From positions 358,501 to 422,500 of the forward strand of contig NZ_CP022262.1 in the NCBI RefSeq assembly GCF_003119195.2: 64,000 nt of DNA, read 5' to 3'. The stretch's first letter is position 1; every line of letters starts with the position of its first letter. The stretch is from Azospirillum baldaniorum. GTDB taxonomy: Bacteria; Pseudomonadota; Alphaproteobacteria; Azospirillales; Azospirillaceae. The position numbers and the translations under genes are program-made. Under the pieces are notes generated by a model, which saw only the letters and a list, made by a program, of their open reading frames with translations, did no database searches and was not told the DNA's origin. Below are positions 36,446 to 44,609 of the stretch, piece by piece.

Positions 36446-37630
36446 ATGTTCAACAGGAACGCATTTCTGTCTCTTGCCGTGGCGGCCTCCCTGACCGTGG
36501 TGCTGGGCGCCTGCCAGGACAAGAAGCACGCCGCCGGGGGCCAGCCGGCGCCCGGTCCGGCGGAGGTCGCGGTGGCGACCATCCAGCCGCAGAGCCTGTC
36601 CGTCACCACCGAACTGCCCGGCCGCACCGCGGCCTTCCGCGTGGCGGAGATCCGCCCGCAGGTCAGCGGCATCGTGCTGAAGCGCTTCTTCACGGAGGGG
36701 AGTGACGTCAAGGCGGGCGACCAGCTCTACCAGATCGACCCGGCCACCTACGAGGCCAACCTCGCCGTCGCCCAGGCCGACATCCAGAAGGCGGAGGCCA
36801 ACCTGCAGGCCGCCCGCAACAAGGCGGCCCGCTACAACGACCTCGTCAAGAACAGCGTCGTCAGCAAGCAGGACTACGACGACGCCATGGCCTCGCTGAA
36901 GCAGAACGAGGCGCAGCTCGCCGCTGCCAGGGCCGCCCACAATCTGGCGCGCATCAATCTGGACTACACCAAGGTCTTCGCCCCCATCTCCGGCCGTATC
37001 GGCAAGTCCGCCGTGACGGAAGGCGCGCTGGTCACCGCCAACCAGGCGACGGCGCTCGCCACCGTCCAGCAGCTCGACCCGATCTTTGTGGACGTGACCC
37101 AGACCGCCTCGCAGCTCATGCAGCTTCGCCAGGACATGGAGAGCGGGCGCATCCGCCCGGCCGAGCCGGGAAAAATCCCGGTCTCGCTGTTCCTGCACGC
37201 GGCGGAGGTCCCCTATCCCCAGCGCGGCGAGCTTCAGTTCTCCGACGTGTCGGTCGATCCGGGCACCAGCTCGGTCCAGCTCCGCGCGGTGTTCCCGAAC
37301 CCGAACCAGGAGCTGCTGCCCGGCCTGTTCGTGCGCGCCCGCGTCGAGCAGGGCGTCGCCCAGAACGCGCTGGCCGTGCCGCAGGAGGCGGTCCAGCGCG
37401 GTCCGGACGGCTCGGCCCGCGTCTGGGTCGTCGGCGACGACAACAAGGTCAACCCGCGCACCATCAAGACCGAGCGGGCGATCAACAACGCCTGGCTGGT
37501 CTCCGACGGTCTGAAGGCGGGCGAGCGCATCGTGGTCGAGGGGCTGCAGAAGGTGAAGCCGGGGGGCGAGGTCAAGCCGGTGCCGGCCCAGGCCGCCGTG
37601 GCGGCCCTGCCCGGACCGCAGGCGCGCTGA
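36446..37630 (+). CDS. RND efflux periplasmic adaptor (MexA/AcrA type)
   Basis: A 394-residue lipoprotein adaptor. The signal ends in the lipobox LGAC (MFNRNAFLSLAVAASLTVVL, then GACQD). Conserved membrane-fusion blocks follow: VSGIVLKRFFTEGSDVKAGD, the hairpin coiled coil (about residues 95-165), and APISGRIGKSAVTEGALVTA. It bridges the inner-membrane pump and an outer-membrane channel. ATG 36446 was chosen for the lipoprotein signal. It is 16 nt upstream of the pump gene. No outer-membrane factor is encoded here. Confidence 0.95.
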   Translation: MFNRNAFLSLAVAASLTVVLGACQDKKHAAGGQPAPGPAEVAVATIQPQSLSVTTELPGRTAAFRVAEIRPQVSGIVLKRFFTEGSDVKAGDQLYQIDPATYEANLAVAQADIQKAEANLQAARNKAARYNDLVKNSVVSKQDYDDAMASLKQNEAQLAAARAAHNLARINLDYTKVFAPISGRIGKSAVTEGALVTANQATALATVQQLDPIFVDVTQTASQLMQLRQDMESGRIRPAEPGKIPVSLFLHAAEVPYPQRGELQFSDVSVDPGTSSVQLRAVFPNPNQELLPGLFVRARVEQGVAQNALAVPQEAVQRGPDGSARVWVVGDDNKVNPRTIKTERAINNAWLVSDGLKAGERIVVEGLQKVKPGGEVKPVPAQAAVAALPGPQAR

Positions 37631-37646
37631 GACCGAGGACCGATCC

Positions 37647-40600
37647 ATGTCGAAATACTTCATCGACCGGCCCGTCTTCGCCTGGGTCATCGCCATCGTC
37701 ATCATGCTGGCGGGCGGTCTGGCGATCCTGGGCCTGCCCGTCGAGCAATACCCGAAGATCGCCCCGCCGACGGTGTCCATCACCGCCAGCTACCCCGGCG
37801 CGTCCGCGAAGACGCTGGAGGACACGGTCACCCAGGTCATCGAGCAGAAGATGACCGGGCTCGACCACTTCCGCTACATGTCGTCGAACAGCGATTCGTC
37901 GGGCAACGTCACCATCACCCTGACCTTCGAGCCGGAGGCCAACCCGGACATCGCCCAGGTCCAGGTGCAGAACAAGCTCCAGCTCGCCACGCCGCTCCTG
38001 CCGCAGGAGGTGCAGCAGCGCGGCCTCCAGGTGTCGAAGGCCGGCAACGACTTCCTGATGGTCGCCGGCTTCGTGTCCAGCGACGGGCGGCTGAGCCAGG
38101 GCGACATCGCCGACTATGTGGCTTCCAACCTCCAGGACACGATCAGCCGCGTCGAGGGCGTGGGCGACATCACCGTGTTCGGCCCGCAGCACGCCATGCG
38201 GATCTGGCTGGACCCCGACGCGCTGAACAGCCACCAGCTGACCACCATCGACGTCACCAACGCCATCAAGGCGGAGAACACGCAGGTCTCGGCGGGCCAG
38301 CTCGGCGGCGCCCCCGCCGTTCCCGGCCAGCGCATCAACGCCACCATCATGGCACAGTCGCGCATGCAGACGCCGGAGGAGTTCGGCGCCATCCTGCTGC
38401 GCGTCAACCCCGACGGCGGCCAGGTGCGGCTGCGCGACGTCGCACGGATCGAGGTCGGGCAGGAAACCTACGAGATCACCGCCCGCTACAACGGCAAGCC
38501 GGCGGCGGGCCTTGGCGTCAAGCTGGCGACCGGCGCCAACGCGCTCGACACCGCGGCGGCCGTGAAAGCGCGCATCGCCGAGCTGTCGGCCTTCTTCCCG
38601 GAAGGGCTGGAGGTCATCTACCCCTACGACACGACGCCCTTCGTCGAACTGTCGATCCATGAGGTCATCAAGACGCTGATCGAGGCGATCATCCTCGTCT
38701 TCGCCGTGATGTACCTGTTCCTGCAGAACTTCCGGGCGACGCTGATCCCGACCATCGCGGTCCCTGTGGTGCTCCTCGGCACCTTTGGCGTGCTGTCGCT
38801 GTTCGGCTTCTCGATCAACACGCTGACCATGTTCGGCATGGTGCTGGCCATCGGCCTGCTGGTCGACGACGCCATCGTGGTGGTGGAGAACGTCGAGCGC
38901 GTGATGAGCGAGGACGGGCTGCCCCCGCGCGAGGCGACCCGCAAGTCGATGGGCCAGATCACCGGCGCGCTGATCGGCATCGCGCTGGTGCTGTCCGCCG
39001 TGTTCGTCCCGATGGCCTTCTTCGGGGGTTCCGCCGGCGCCATCTACCGCCAGTTCTCGCTGACCATCGTGTCGGCGATGGCGCTGTCGGTGCTGGTCGC
39101 CCTGGTGCTGACCCCGGCGCTCTGCGCCACCATCCTGAAGCCGGTGGCGAAGGGCCACGGCCACGCCAAGCGTGGCTTCTTCGGCCTGTTCAACCGCGGC
39201 TTCGACGCCAGCAGCCGCGTCTATCTGCGCGGCGTGCGCGGGGCGGTGTCGCGGCTCGGGCGCTACGGCCTCGCCTACGCGCTGATCGTCGGCGGCCTGG
39301 CCTACCTGTTCCTCCAGATGCCCTCCTCCTTCCTGCCGCAGGAGGACCGCGGGACGATGTTCGTGCTGTGGTCGGCCCCGCCGAACGCCAGCATCGAGCG
39401 CACGCTGGAGACCACCAAGCAGGTCGAGACCTACTTCCTGGAGCAGGAGAAGGACAGCGTCGAGGGCCTGTTCACCATCGCCGGCTTCAACTTCGCGGGC
39501 CGCGGCCAGAACGCCGGCATGGCCTTCGTCCGGCTGCGCGACTGGAGCGAGCGCGAGTCCGCCGACCGCAAGCCGACGGCCATCGCCGGCCGCGCCATGG
39601 GCGCCCTGTCGAAGGCCAAGGACGCGGTGGTCTTCGCCTTCATGCCGCCCTCGGTTCCGGGTCTCGGCAACGCCACCGGCTTCGACCTTCAGCTCGTCGA
39701 CCGCGGCGGCGTCGGGCACGACCGGCTGATGCAGGCGCGCAACCAGCTTCTGGGCCTCGCGGCGCAGAACGCCAAGCTGGTCGGCGTCCGCCCGAACGGT
39801 CTGGAGGACACGCCGCAGTTCAAGCTGACGGTGGACCGTGAGAAGGCCAGCGCGCTCGGCCTGTCGCTGAACGATGTCAACACGACCCTGACGGCGGCCT
39901 GGGGCTCCTCCTACGTCAACGACTTCATCGACCGGGGGCGCGTGAAGCGCGTCTATCTCCAGGCGGACGCCCCCTACCGCATGCAGCCGAGCGACGTCGA
40001 CCGCTGGTACGTGCGCAACGGCATGGGGCAGATGGTGCCGTTCTCCGCCTTCACCACGGCGCAATGGACCTACGGTTCGCCGAAGCTGGAGCGGTACAAC
40101 GGCATGTCGTCGCTCAACATCCAGGGCTCCGCGGCGCCGGGCATCAGCTCCGGCGAGGCGATGCAGGAGATGGAGGCGATGATGGCCAAGCTGCCGCCGG
40201 GCGTCGGCTATGAATGGACCGGCCTGTCCTACGAGGAGCGGCTGAGCGGGTCGCAGGCGCCGGCGCTCTACGCCCTGTCCATGCTGATCGTCTTCCTCTG
40301 CCTGGCCGCGCTCTACGAGAGCTGGTCGGTGCCGGTGTCGGTCATCCTGGTGGTGCCGCTGGGCGTCATCGGCGCCGTGCTCGCTGCCACGCTGCGCGGT
40401 CTGCCCAGCGACGTCTACTTCCAGGTTGGCCTGCTGACGACCATCGGCCTGTCGGCGAAGAACGCCATCCTGATCGTGGAGTTCGCCAAGGCACTGTACG
40501 ACGAGGGCATGGATCTGAAGGACGCCGCCATCGAGGCGTGCCGCCAGCGCCTGCGCCCGATCATCATGACCTCGCTGGCCTTCGTGCTGGGCGTGCTGCC

Positions 40601-40799
40601 GCTGGCGACCAGCAGCGGCGCCGGTTCGGAAAGCCAGAACGCCATCGGCGTGGGCGTGATGGGCGGCATGATCTCCGCCACGGTGCTGGCGATCCTGTTC
40701 GTCCCGGTCTTCTTCGTCGCGGTCTACCGTCTGTTCGGCAGCAAGCGCGCCGGCGCCCACCCCCTGCAGGGTGCCGAGCCGATGCACGCCGGAGACTGA
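37647..40799 (+). CDS. RND multidrug efflux pump (MexB/AcrB type, HAE1)
   Basis: A 1050-residue, full-length inner-membrane proton antiporter. It begins MSKYFIDRPVFAWVIAIVIM, has the TM4 proton-relay pair in GLLVDDAIVVVENVERVM, and VPMAFFGGSAGAIYRQFSLT. Two large periplasmic loops carry the drug-binding sites. The TM10 lysine is in GLSAKNAILIVEFAKALYDE. The tail is short and without a His cluster, so it exports organic compounds and not metal ions. Its channel partner must be elsewhere, probably a shared TolC-type protein. Confidence 0.97.
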   Translation: MSKYFIDRPVFAWVIAIVIMLAGGLAILGLPVEQYPKIAPPTVSITASYPGASAKTLEDTVTQVIEQKMTGLDHFRYMSSNSDSSGNVTITLTFEPEANPDIAQVQVQNKLQLATPLLPQEVQQRGLQVSKAGNDFLMVAGFVSSDGRLSQGDIADYVASNLQDTISRVEGVGDITVFGPQHAMRIWLDPDALNSHQLTTIDVTNAIKAENTQVSAGQLGGAPAVPGQRINATIMAQSRMQTPEEFGAILLRVNPDGGQVRLRDVARIEVGQETYEITARYNGKPAAGLGVKLATGANALDTAAAVKARIAELSAFFPEGLEVIYPYDTTPFVELSIHEVIKTLIEAIILVFAVMYLFLQNFRATLIPTIAVPVVLLGTFGVLSLFGFSINTLTMFGMVLAIGLLVDDAIVVVENVERVMSEDGLPPREATRKSMGQITGALIGIALVLSAVFVPMAFFGGSAGAIYRQFSLTIVSAMALSVLVALVLTPALCATILKPVAKGHGHAKRGFFGLFNRGFDASSRVYLRGVRGAVSRLGRYGLAYALIVGGLAYLFLQMPSSFLPQEDRGTMFVLWSAPPNASIERTLETTKQVETYFLEQEKDSVEGLFTIAGFNFAGRGQNAGMAFVRLRDWSERESADRKPTAIAGRAMGALSKAKDAVVFAFMPPSVPGLGNATGFDLQLVDRGGVGHDRLMQARNQLLGLAAQNAKLVGVRPNGLEDTPQFKLTVDREKASALGLSLNDVNTTLTAAWGSSYVNDFIDRGRVKRVYLQADAPYRMQPSDVDRWYVRNGMGQMVPFSAFTTAQWTYGSPKLERYNGMSSLNIQGSAAPGISSGEAMQEMEAMMAKLPPGVGYEWTGLSYEERLSGSQAPALYALSMLIVFLCLAALYESWSVPVSVILVVPLGVIGAVLAATLRGLPSDVYFQVGLLTTIGLSAKNAILIVEFAKALYDEGMDLKDAAIEACRQRLRPIIMTSLAFVLGVLPLATSSGAGSESQNAIGVGVMGGMISATVLAILFVPVFFVAVYRLFGSKRAGAHPLQGAEPMHAGD

Positions 40800-40823
40800 C
40801 GGTTCGGCTGCGGTTGGAAGCGG

Positions 40824-40857
40824 AAAGCCCGGTCCCGGAAACGGGGCCGGGCTTTTT
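40824..40857 (+). terminator. Rho-independent terminator of the RND operon
   Basis: AAAGCCCGGTCCC-loop-GGGGCCGGGCTTTTT hairpin with a terminal T5, 25 nt after the pump stop codon. Confidence 0.92.
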
Positions 40858-40900
40858 GCTTTGGGGCCTGCGGCAGAACGGCACAGGACGGGCGGAACGG

Positions 40901-40927
40901 CTTGCTGTTAAACTAATATACTAGTAT
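40901..40927 (+). promoter_or_regulatory. GntR-type operator/promoter directed rightward, antisense to hexR (site 4)
   Basis: Operator core CTAATATACTAG at 40913-40924. On the plus strand a promoter has -35 CTTGCT (40901-40906), 15-nt spacer and -10 TAGTAT (40922-40927). It abuts the hexR stop codon (40928-40930) and faces hexR from its 3' side, in the direction of pflB. No sense gene begins until pflB, 1.2 kb away. Confidence 0.7.
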
Positions 40928-41785
40928 TTATTGTTCACGGGGATGGCGGCTGAGCGCCTGCTTGTGGCGTTCCAGCCGCTCCCGCAGGGCGTCGCCTTTG
41001 CGCAGCGCCACGGCAATCGACAGTATGTCGCCGAGGACCAGATGGCTGATGCGCGACGTCATGGGCGAGTGGATGTCGAAGTCTTCCGCGACGTCGGCCA
41101 GCAGGCTGACCGTGGCGAGCTGCGCCAGCGGCGAGCCGGAGCGGGTGATGGCGACGACCGAGGCTCCGGACGAAAGCGCGTTCTGCACGGCCTCCAGCAT
41201 GTCGCGGGTGCCGCCCGAACTGGACACGGCGACCACCGCGTCGCCGGGGGAGAGCGACAGGGCCGACACGAAATAGACGTGGGCGTCGCTGTAGGCGACG
41301 GTGGGGATGCCCAGCCGGAAGAAGCGGCGCTGGATGTCCTGCGCCACCGTGCCGGAGTTGCCGGAGCCGTAGAACTCGATCCGCCGCGCCCCGGCCAGCA
41401 GGTCGGCGGCGCGGTCCACCGCCTCCGCCGACAGGTTGTTGCGCACCTGCATGAGCGTCGCCAGGGTGCGGTCGAACACCTTCCCCGCGATGCCCGCCGC
41501 GCGGTCGTCCGGGCTGACCTCCTGGTCGATGAAGGGCATGCCCGCCGCGATGTCCTGGGCCAGCTTGATCTTGAACTCGCGGAAGCCGCTGCAGCCCAGC
41601 GCCCCGCAGAAGCGGGCGATGGTCGGCTCGCTGACTCCGGCGCGTTCCGCCATGTCGGCCATCGACAGGGTGATGACCTCGCCCGGCTGGGCCAGCACGC
41701 AGTCCGCCAGCTTCCGTTCCGAAGGACGGAGCCCGTCGCGCACCGCCATGATCCTCGCCAGCATCGACCTGTTCCCCCGTTCCAT
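40928..41785 (-). CDS. hexR: RpiR-family regulator HexR
   Basis: A 285-residue regulator. The N-terminal HTH_6 domain has MADMAERAGVSEPTIARFCG and FREFKIKLAQDIAAGMPFID. The C-terminal SIS domain (about 110-250) has RRIEFYGSGNSGTVAQDIQR, SLSPGDAVVAVSSSGGTRDM and VPEDFDIHSP-like VAEDFDIHSPMTSRISHL. Alignment by eye to enterobacterial HexR holds along nearly the whole length. HexR senses 2-keto-3-deoxy-6-phosphogluconate and controls central sugar genes. A HexR-type box overlaps its own promoter and a second one is at pflB. Confidence 0.88.
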   Translation of the reverse strand: MERGNRSMLARIMAVRDGLRPSERKLADCVLAQPGEVITLSMADMAERAGVSEPTIARFCGALGCSGFREFKIKLAQDIAAGMPFIDQEVSPDDRAAGIAGKVFDRTLATLMQVRNNLSAEAVDRAADLLAGARRIEFYGSGNSGTVAQDIQRRFFRLGIPTVAYSDAHVYFVSALSLSPGDAVVAVSSSGGTRDMLEAVQNALSSGASVVAITRSGSPLAQLATVSLLADVAEDFDIHSPMTSRISHLVLGDILSIAVALRKGDALRERLERHKQALSRHPREQ

Positions 41786-41805
41786 CCGTTCGCCACTGTA
41801 GCACG

Positions 41806-41820
41806 GATAGTAAAACTACA
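41806..41820. promoter_or_regulatory. HexR-type box at hexR promoter
   Basis: GATAGTAAAACTACA: two mismatches from the symmetric form TGTAG-N5-CTACA, both at the left end. 21 nt upstream of the hexR start, suited to autorepression. Confidence 0.75.
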
Positions 41821-41840
41821 TGGCCCGATAGAAGGGCGCT

Positions 41841-41879
41841 ATCGTCGGCGCTGTCCCACATACCGGGACCGCCGACGAT
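41841..41879. other. Long imperfect hairpin between hexR and pflB
   Basis: ATCGTCGGCG (41841-41850) pairs with CGCCGACGAT (41870-41879), extended inward by GTCCC/GGGAC around a 7-nt loop with a 2-nt bulge. It has no T-run. It could end a rightward antisense transcript from 40927 before the pflB promoter, or be a protein site. Confidence 0.6.
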
Positions 41880-41961
41880 GCGGCGTTCCGTCACAGTAAA
41901 TTCATCAAAGAACGTGGAAAATCAACCGCTTTTGCCTTGCGCGCCCCGGGGTTCCGGTTTA

Positions 41962-41976
41962 TGTAGCAAAACTACA
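41962..41976. promoter_or_regulatory. HexR-type box at pflB promoter
   Basis: TGTAGCAAAACTACA: both half-sites perfect (TGTAG/CTACA). It overlaps the predicted -10 (41959-41964) and start region of pflB, so binding would block transcription. Confidence 0.82.
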
Positions 41977-42135
41977 GAATGACTTTTGGCCCTGCCGGCT
42001 TCACAGCCCGTTGCCATACCGCCGCTCCCGCCCTGACCGGGCTTCGGCGGTCTTCCGACCCCTCCACTGGGGGCCTCCAGGGTCGATCAGCGACGCGGCG
42101 CGTGCCGCCCAGACGCCTTTTCGTGAGGAGACATC

Positions 42136-44418
42136 ATGGACACCCTGCTGAGAGACGGACTCGTCGAGACCCCGGAACAGCAAGCCGAGCGCCCCTGGCG
42201 CCGCTTCGTTCCGGGCGTCTGGCAGCAAGAGGTCAACGTCCGCGACTTCATCGTCCGCAACGTCCACCCCTACGCCGGGGATTCGCGCTTCCTGACCGGC
42301 CCGACCGGACGGACCAAGGCCCTGTGGGACAAGGTCACCGCCCTGCTGAAGGAGGAGCGCGCGGCCAAGGGCGGCGTGCTCGACGCCGACACGGAGGTCT
42401 TCGGCTCGATCACCGCCCACGCGCCGGGCTACATCGACCGGGAGCTTGAGATCGTCGTCGGCCTTCAGACGGACAAGCCGCTGAAGCGCGCCATCATGCC
42501 CTTCGGCGGCTGGCGGATGGTCAAGAACGGGCTGGAGGCCTACGGCTTCAAACCCTCGCCCAAGCTGGAGGAGGTGTTCCCCGGCCTGCGCAAGTCGCAC
42601 AACGACGGCGTCTTCGACGTCTACACCGAGGAGATGCTGCGCTGCCGCAAGTCGGGCGTCATCACCGGCCTGCCGGACGCCTACGGCCGCGGGCGCATCA
42701 TCGGCGATTACCGCCGGCTGGCGCTCTACGGCGCGACCTTCCTGATCGAGGACAAGAAGGCCCAGTACAAGAGCCTTGAGGTCGACCGCATCGACGAGCA
42801 CACGCTGCGCCTGCGCGAGGAGATCACCGAGCAGATCAAGGCGCTGAAGGAACTCGCCGCCATGGCCAAGTCCTACGGCTTCGACGTGTCGCGCCCGGCG
42901 GCCAGCGCCCGCGAGGCGGTGCAGTGGACCTACCTCGCCTATCTGGCCGCGGTGAAGGAGGCCAACGGCGCCGCCATGTCGCTCGGGCGCGTGTCGAGCT
43001 TCCTCGACGTCTATGTCGAGCGCGACCTGCGCGACGGCCTGCTGACCGAGGAGGAGGCGCAGGAGCTGATCGACCAGTTCGTGACCAAGCTGCGCATCGT
43101 CCGCTTCCTGCGCACGCCGGAATACGACCAGCTCTTCTCGGGCGATCCGACCTGGGTGACGGAGTGCATCGGCGGCATGGCGCTCGACGGGCGCACGCTG
43201 GTGACGAAGAACAGCTTCCGCATGCTCCAGACCCTGAACAACCTCGGCCCCGCTCCGGAGCCGAACCTGACCGTTCTGTGGTCGGAGAGCCTGCCGGAGG
43301 GCTTCAAGAAGTTCTGCGCCGAAACGTCGATCAAGACCTGCTCGGTGCAGTACGAGAACGACGACCTGATGCGGCCCTTCTGGGGCGACGACTACGGCAT
43401 CGCCTGCTGCGTCTCGGCCATGCGCATCGGCAAGCAGATGCAGTTCTTCGGCGCCCGCGCTAACCTCGCCAAGACGCTGCTCTACGCCATCAACGGCGGC
43501 CGCGACGAGGTGTCGGGCGAGCAGGTCGGCCCGGCCTTCGCGCCGATCACCGGCGAGGTGCTCGACCACGACACGGTGGTCGCCCGCCTGCTGCCGATGA
43601 TGGAGTGGCTGGCCCGCGCCTACATGAACACGCTCAACGCCATCCACTTCATGCATGACAAGTACATGTACGAGCGGCTGGAGATGGCGCTGCACGACCG
43701 CGACGTGCTGCGCACCATGGCCTGCGGCATCGCCGGCCTCAGCGTCGTCGCGGACAGCCTGTCGGCGATCAAGCACGCCACGGTGAAGGTGGTCCGCGAC
43801 GAGCGTGGCCTCGCCACCGACTTCGTGATCGAGGGCGACTATCCGGCCTTCGGCAACAACGACGACCGGGTCGACGGCATCGCGGTGTGGCTGGTCGAGA
43901 CCTTCATGGGCCTGCTGCGCAAGCAGAAGGCCTACCGCGACGCGGTGCCCACCCAGTCGGTGCTGACGATCACCTCGAACGTGGTCTACGGCAAGAAGAC
44001 CGGCAACACGCCGGACGGGCGCAAGGCCGGCCAGCCCTTCGCGCCGGGCGCCAACCCGATGCACGGGCGCGACCGCAAGGGGGCCATCGCCTCGATGGCG
44101 TCGGTGGCCAAGCTGCCCTACGCCCACGCCCAGGACGGCATCAGCTACACCTTCACCATCGTGCCCGGCGCTCTGGGCCCGACCGAGGGGGAGCGGGTGG
44201 CCAATCTGGTGGGCATGCTCGACGGCTATTTCGGCCAGGGCGGCCACCACATCAACGTGAACGTCTTCGACCGCGAGACGCTGCTGCACGCCATGGACCA
44301 TCCGGAGCTGTACCCGCAGCTGACCATCCGGGTGTCGGGCTACGCGGTGAACTTCATCAAGCTGACCCGCGAGCAGCAGATGGACGTCATCAGCCGCACC
44401 TTCCATGGCGCGCATTGA
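42136..44418 (+). CDS. pflB: Formate C-acetyltransferase (pyruvate formate-lyase)
   Basis: A 760-residue glycyl-radical enzyme, the same length as E. coli PflB. Active-site Cys424-Cys425 are in GIACCVSAM, and the radical Gly735 is in IRVSGYAVNFIKLTREQQMD. It cleaves pyruvate with CoA to acetyl-CoA and formate, without oxygen or NADH production. GAGGAG precedes the ATG. Its activase gene pflA and channel focA are on the other strand at 25-27 kb. Upstream are a HexR-type box and, further away, a GntR-type promoter; enolase follows downstream. Confidence 0.98.
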   Translation: MDTLLRDGLVETPEQQAERPWRRFVPGVWQQEVNVRDFIVRNVHPYAGDSRFLTGPTGRTKALWDKVTALLKEERAAKGGVLDADTEVFGSITAHAPGYIDRELEIVVGLQTDKPLKRAIMPFGGWRMVKNGLEAYGFKPSPKLEEVFPGLRKSHNDGVFDVYTEEMLRCRKSGVITGLPDAYGRGRIIGDYRRLALYGATFLIEDKKAQYKSLEVDRIDEHTLRLREEITEQIKALKELAAMAKSYGFDVSRPAASAREAVQWTYLAYLAAVKEANGAAMSLGRVSSFLDVYVERDLRDGLLTEEEAQELIDQFVTKLRIVRFLRTPEYDQLFSGDPTWVTECIGGMALDGRTLVTKNSFRMLQTLNNLGPAPEPNLTVLWSESLPEGFKKFCAETSIKTCSVQYENDDLMRPFWGDDYGIACCVSAMRIGKQMQFFGARANLAKTLLYAINGGRDEVSGEQVGPAFAPITGEVLDHDTVVARLLPMMEWLARAYMNTLNAIHFMHDKYMYERLEMALHDRDVLRTMACGIAGLSVVADSLSAIKHATVKVVRDERGLATDFVIEGDYPAFGNNDDRVDGIAVWLVETFMGLLRKQKAYRDAVPTQSVLTITSNVVYGKKTGNTPDGRKAGQPFAPGANPMHGRDRKGAIASMASVAKLPYAHAQDGISYTFTIVPGALGPTEGERVANLVGMLDGYFGQGGHHINVNVFDRETLLHAMDHPELYPQLTIRVSGYAVNFIKLTREQQMDVISRTFHGAH

Positions 44419-44440
44419 GAAGCGTCTGAGTCGCGAGGTG

Positions 44441-44550
44441 TTGCCCCCTCCCTGACCCTCCCCCGCTTCGCAGGGGAGGGGATAACTCCCTCCCCTGCGT
44501 CAGCGGGGGAGGGAAGGGGCCCGCGGCGAAGCCGTGGGAAGGGTGGGGGC
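44441..44550. repeat. MITE/REP-like GC-rich element, type B copy 3
   Basis: Starts TTGCCCCCTCCC and ends GGGTGGGGGC, with the CCCTCCCCCGC core and an extra CCGCGGCGAAGCCGTGGG-like hairpin not present in copies 1, 2, 4 and 5. It lies between pflB and eno. Confidence 0.82.
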
Positions 44551-44609
44551 TCCGCCGCGACCACTTCCTCAAAACCCATATCCCCTCCAATCAAGGTCCA
44601 CACCCCGCC

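Larger units (their letters stand above)
41786..42135. other. hexR-pflB divergent control region
   Basis: 350 bp containing two HexR-type boxes (41806-41820 and 41962-41976), a CGATAG-N7-CTATCG repeat (41826-41844), a long hairpin (41841-41879), the predicted pflB promoter (CTTGCG 41936-41941, 17-nt spacer, TTATGT 41959-41964) and a pflB leader of about 165 nt ending in GAGGAG before the ATG. I found no full FNR/FixK box (TTGAT-N4-ATCAA). Confidence 0.65.

Noticed and set aside
37572..40787. 1071-codon open frame antisense to the RND pump
   Set aside because: Pure shadow of a perfectly conserved AcrB-type gene; His/Arg/Gln-rich product without family features.
41786..42135. FNR/FixK anaerobic box for pflB
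   Set aside because: Only half-sites (ATCAA) are seen; no TTGAT-N4-ATCAA arrangement.
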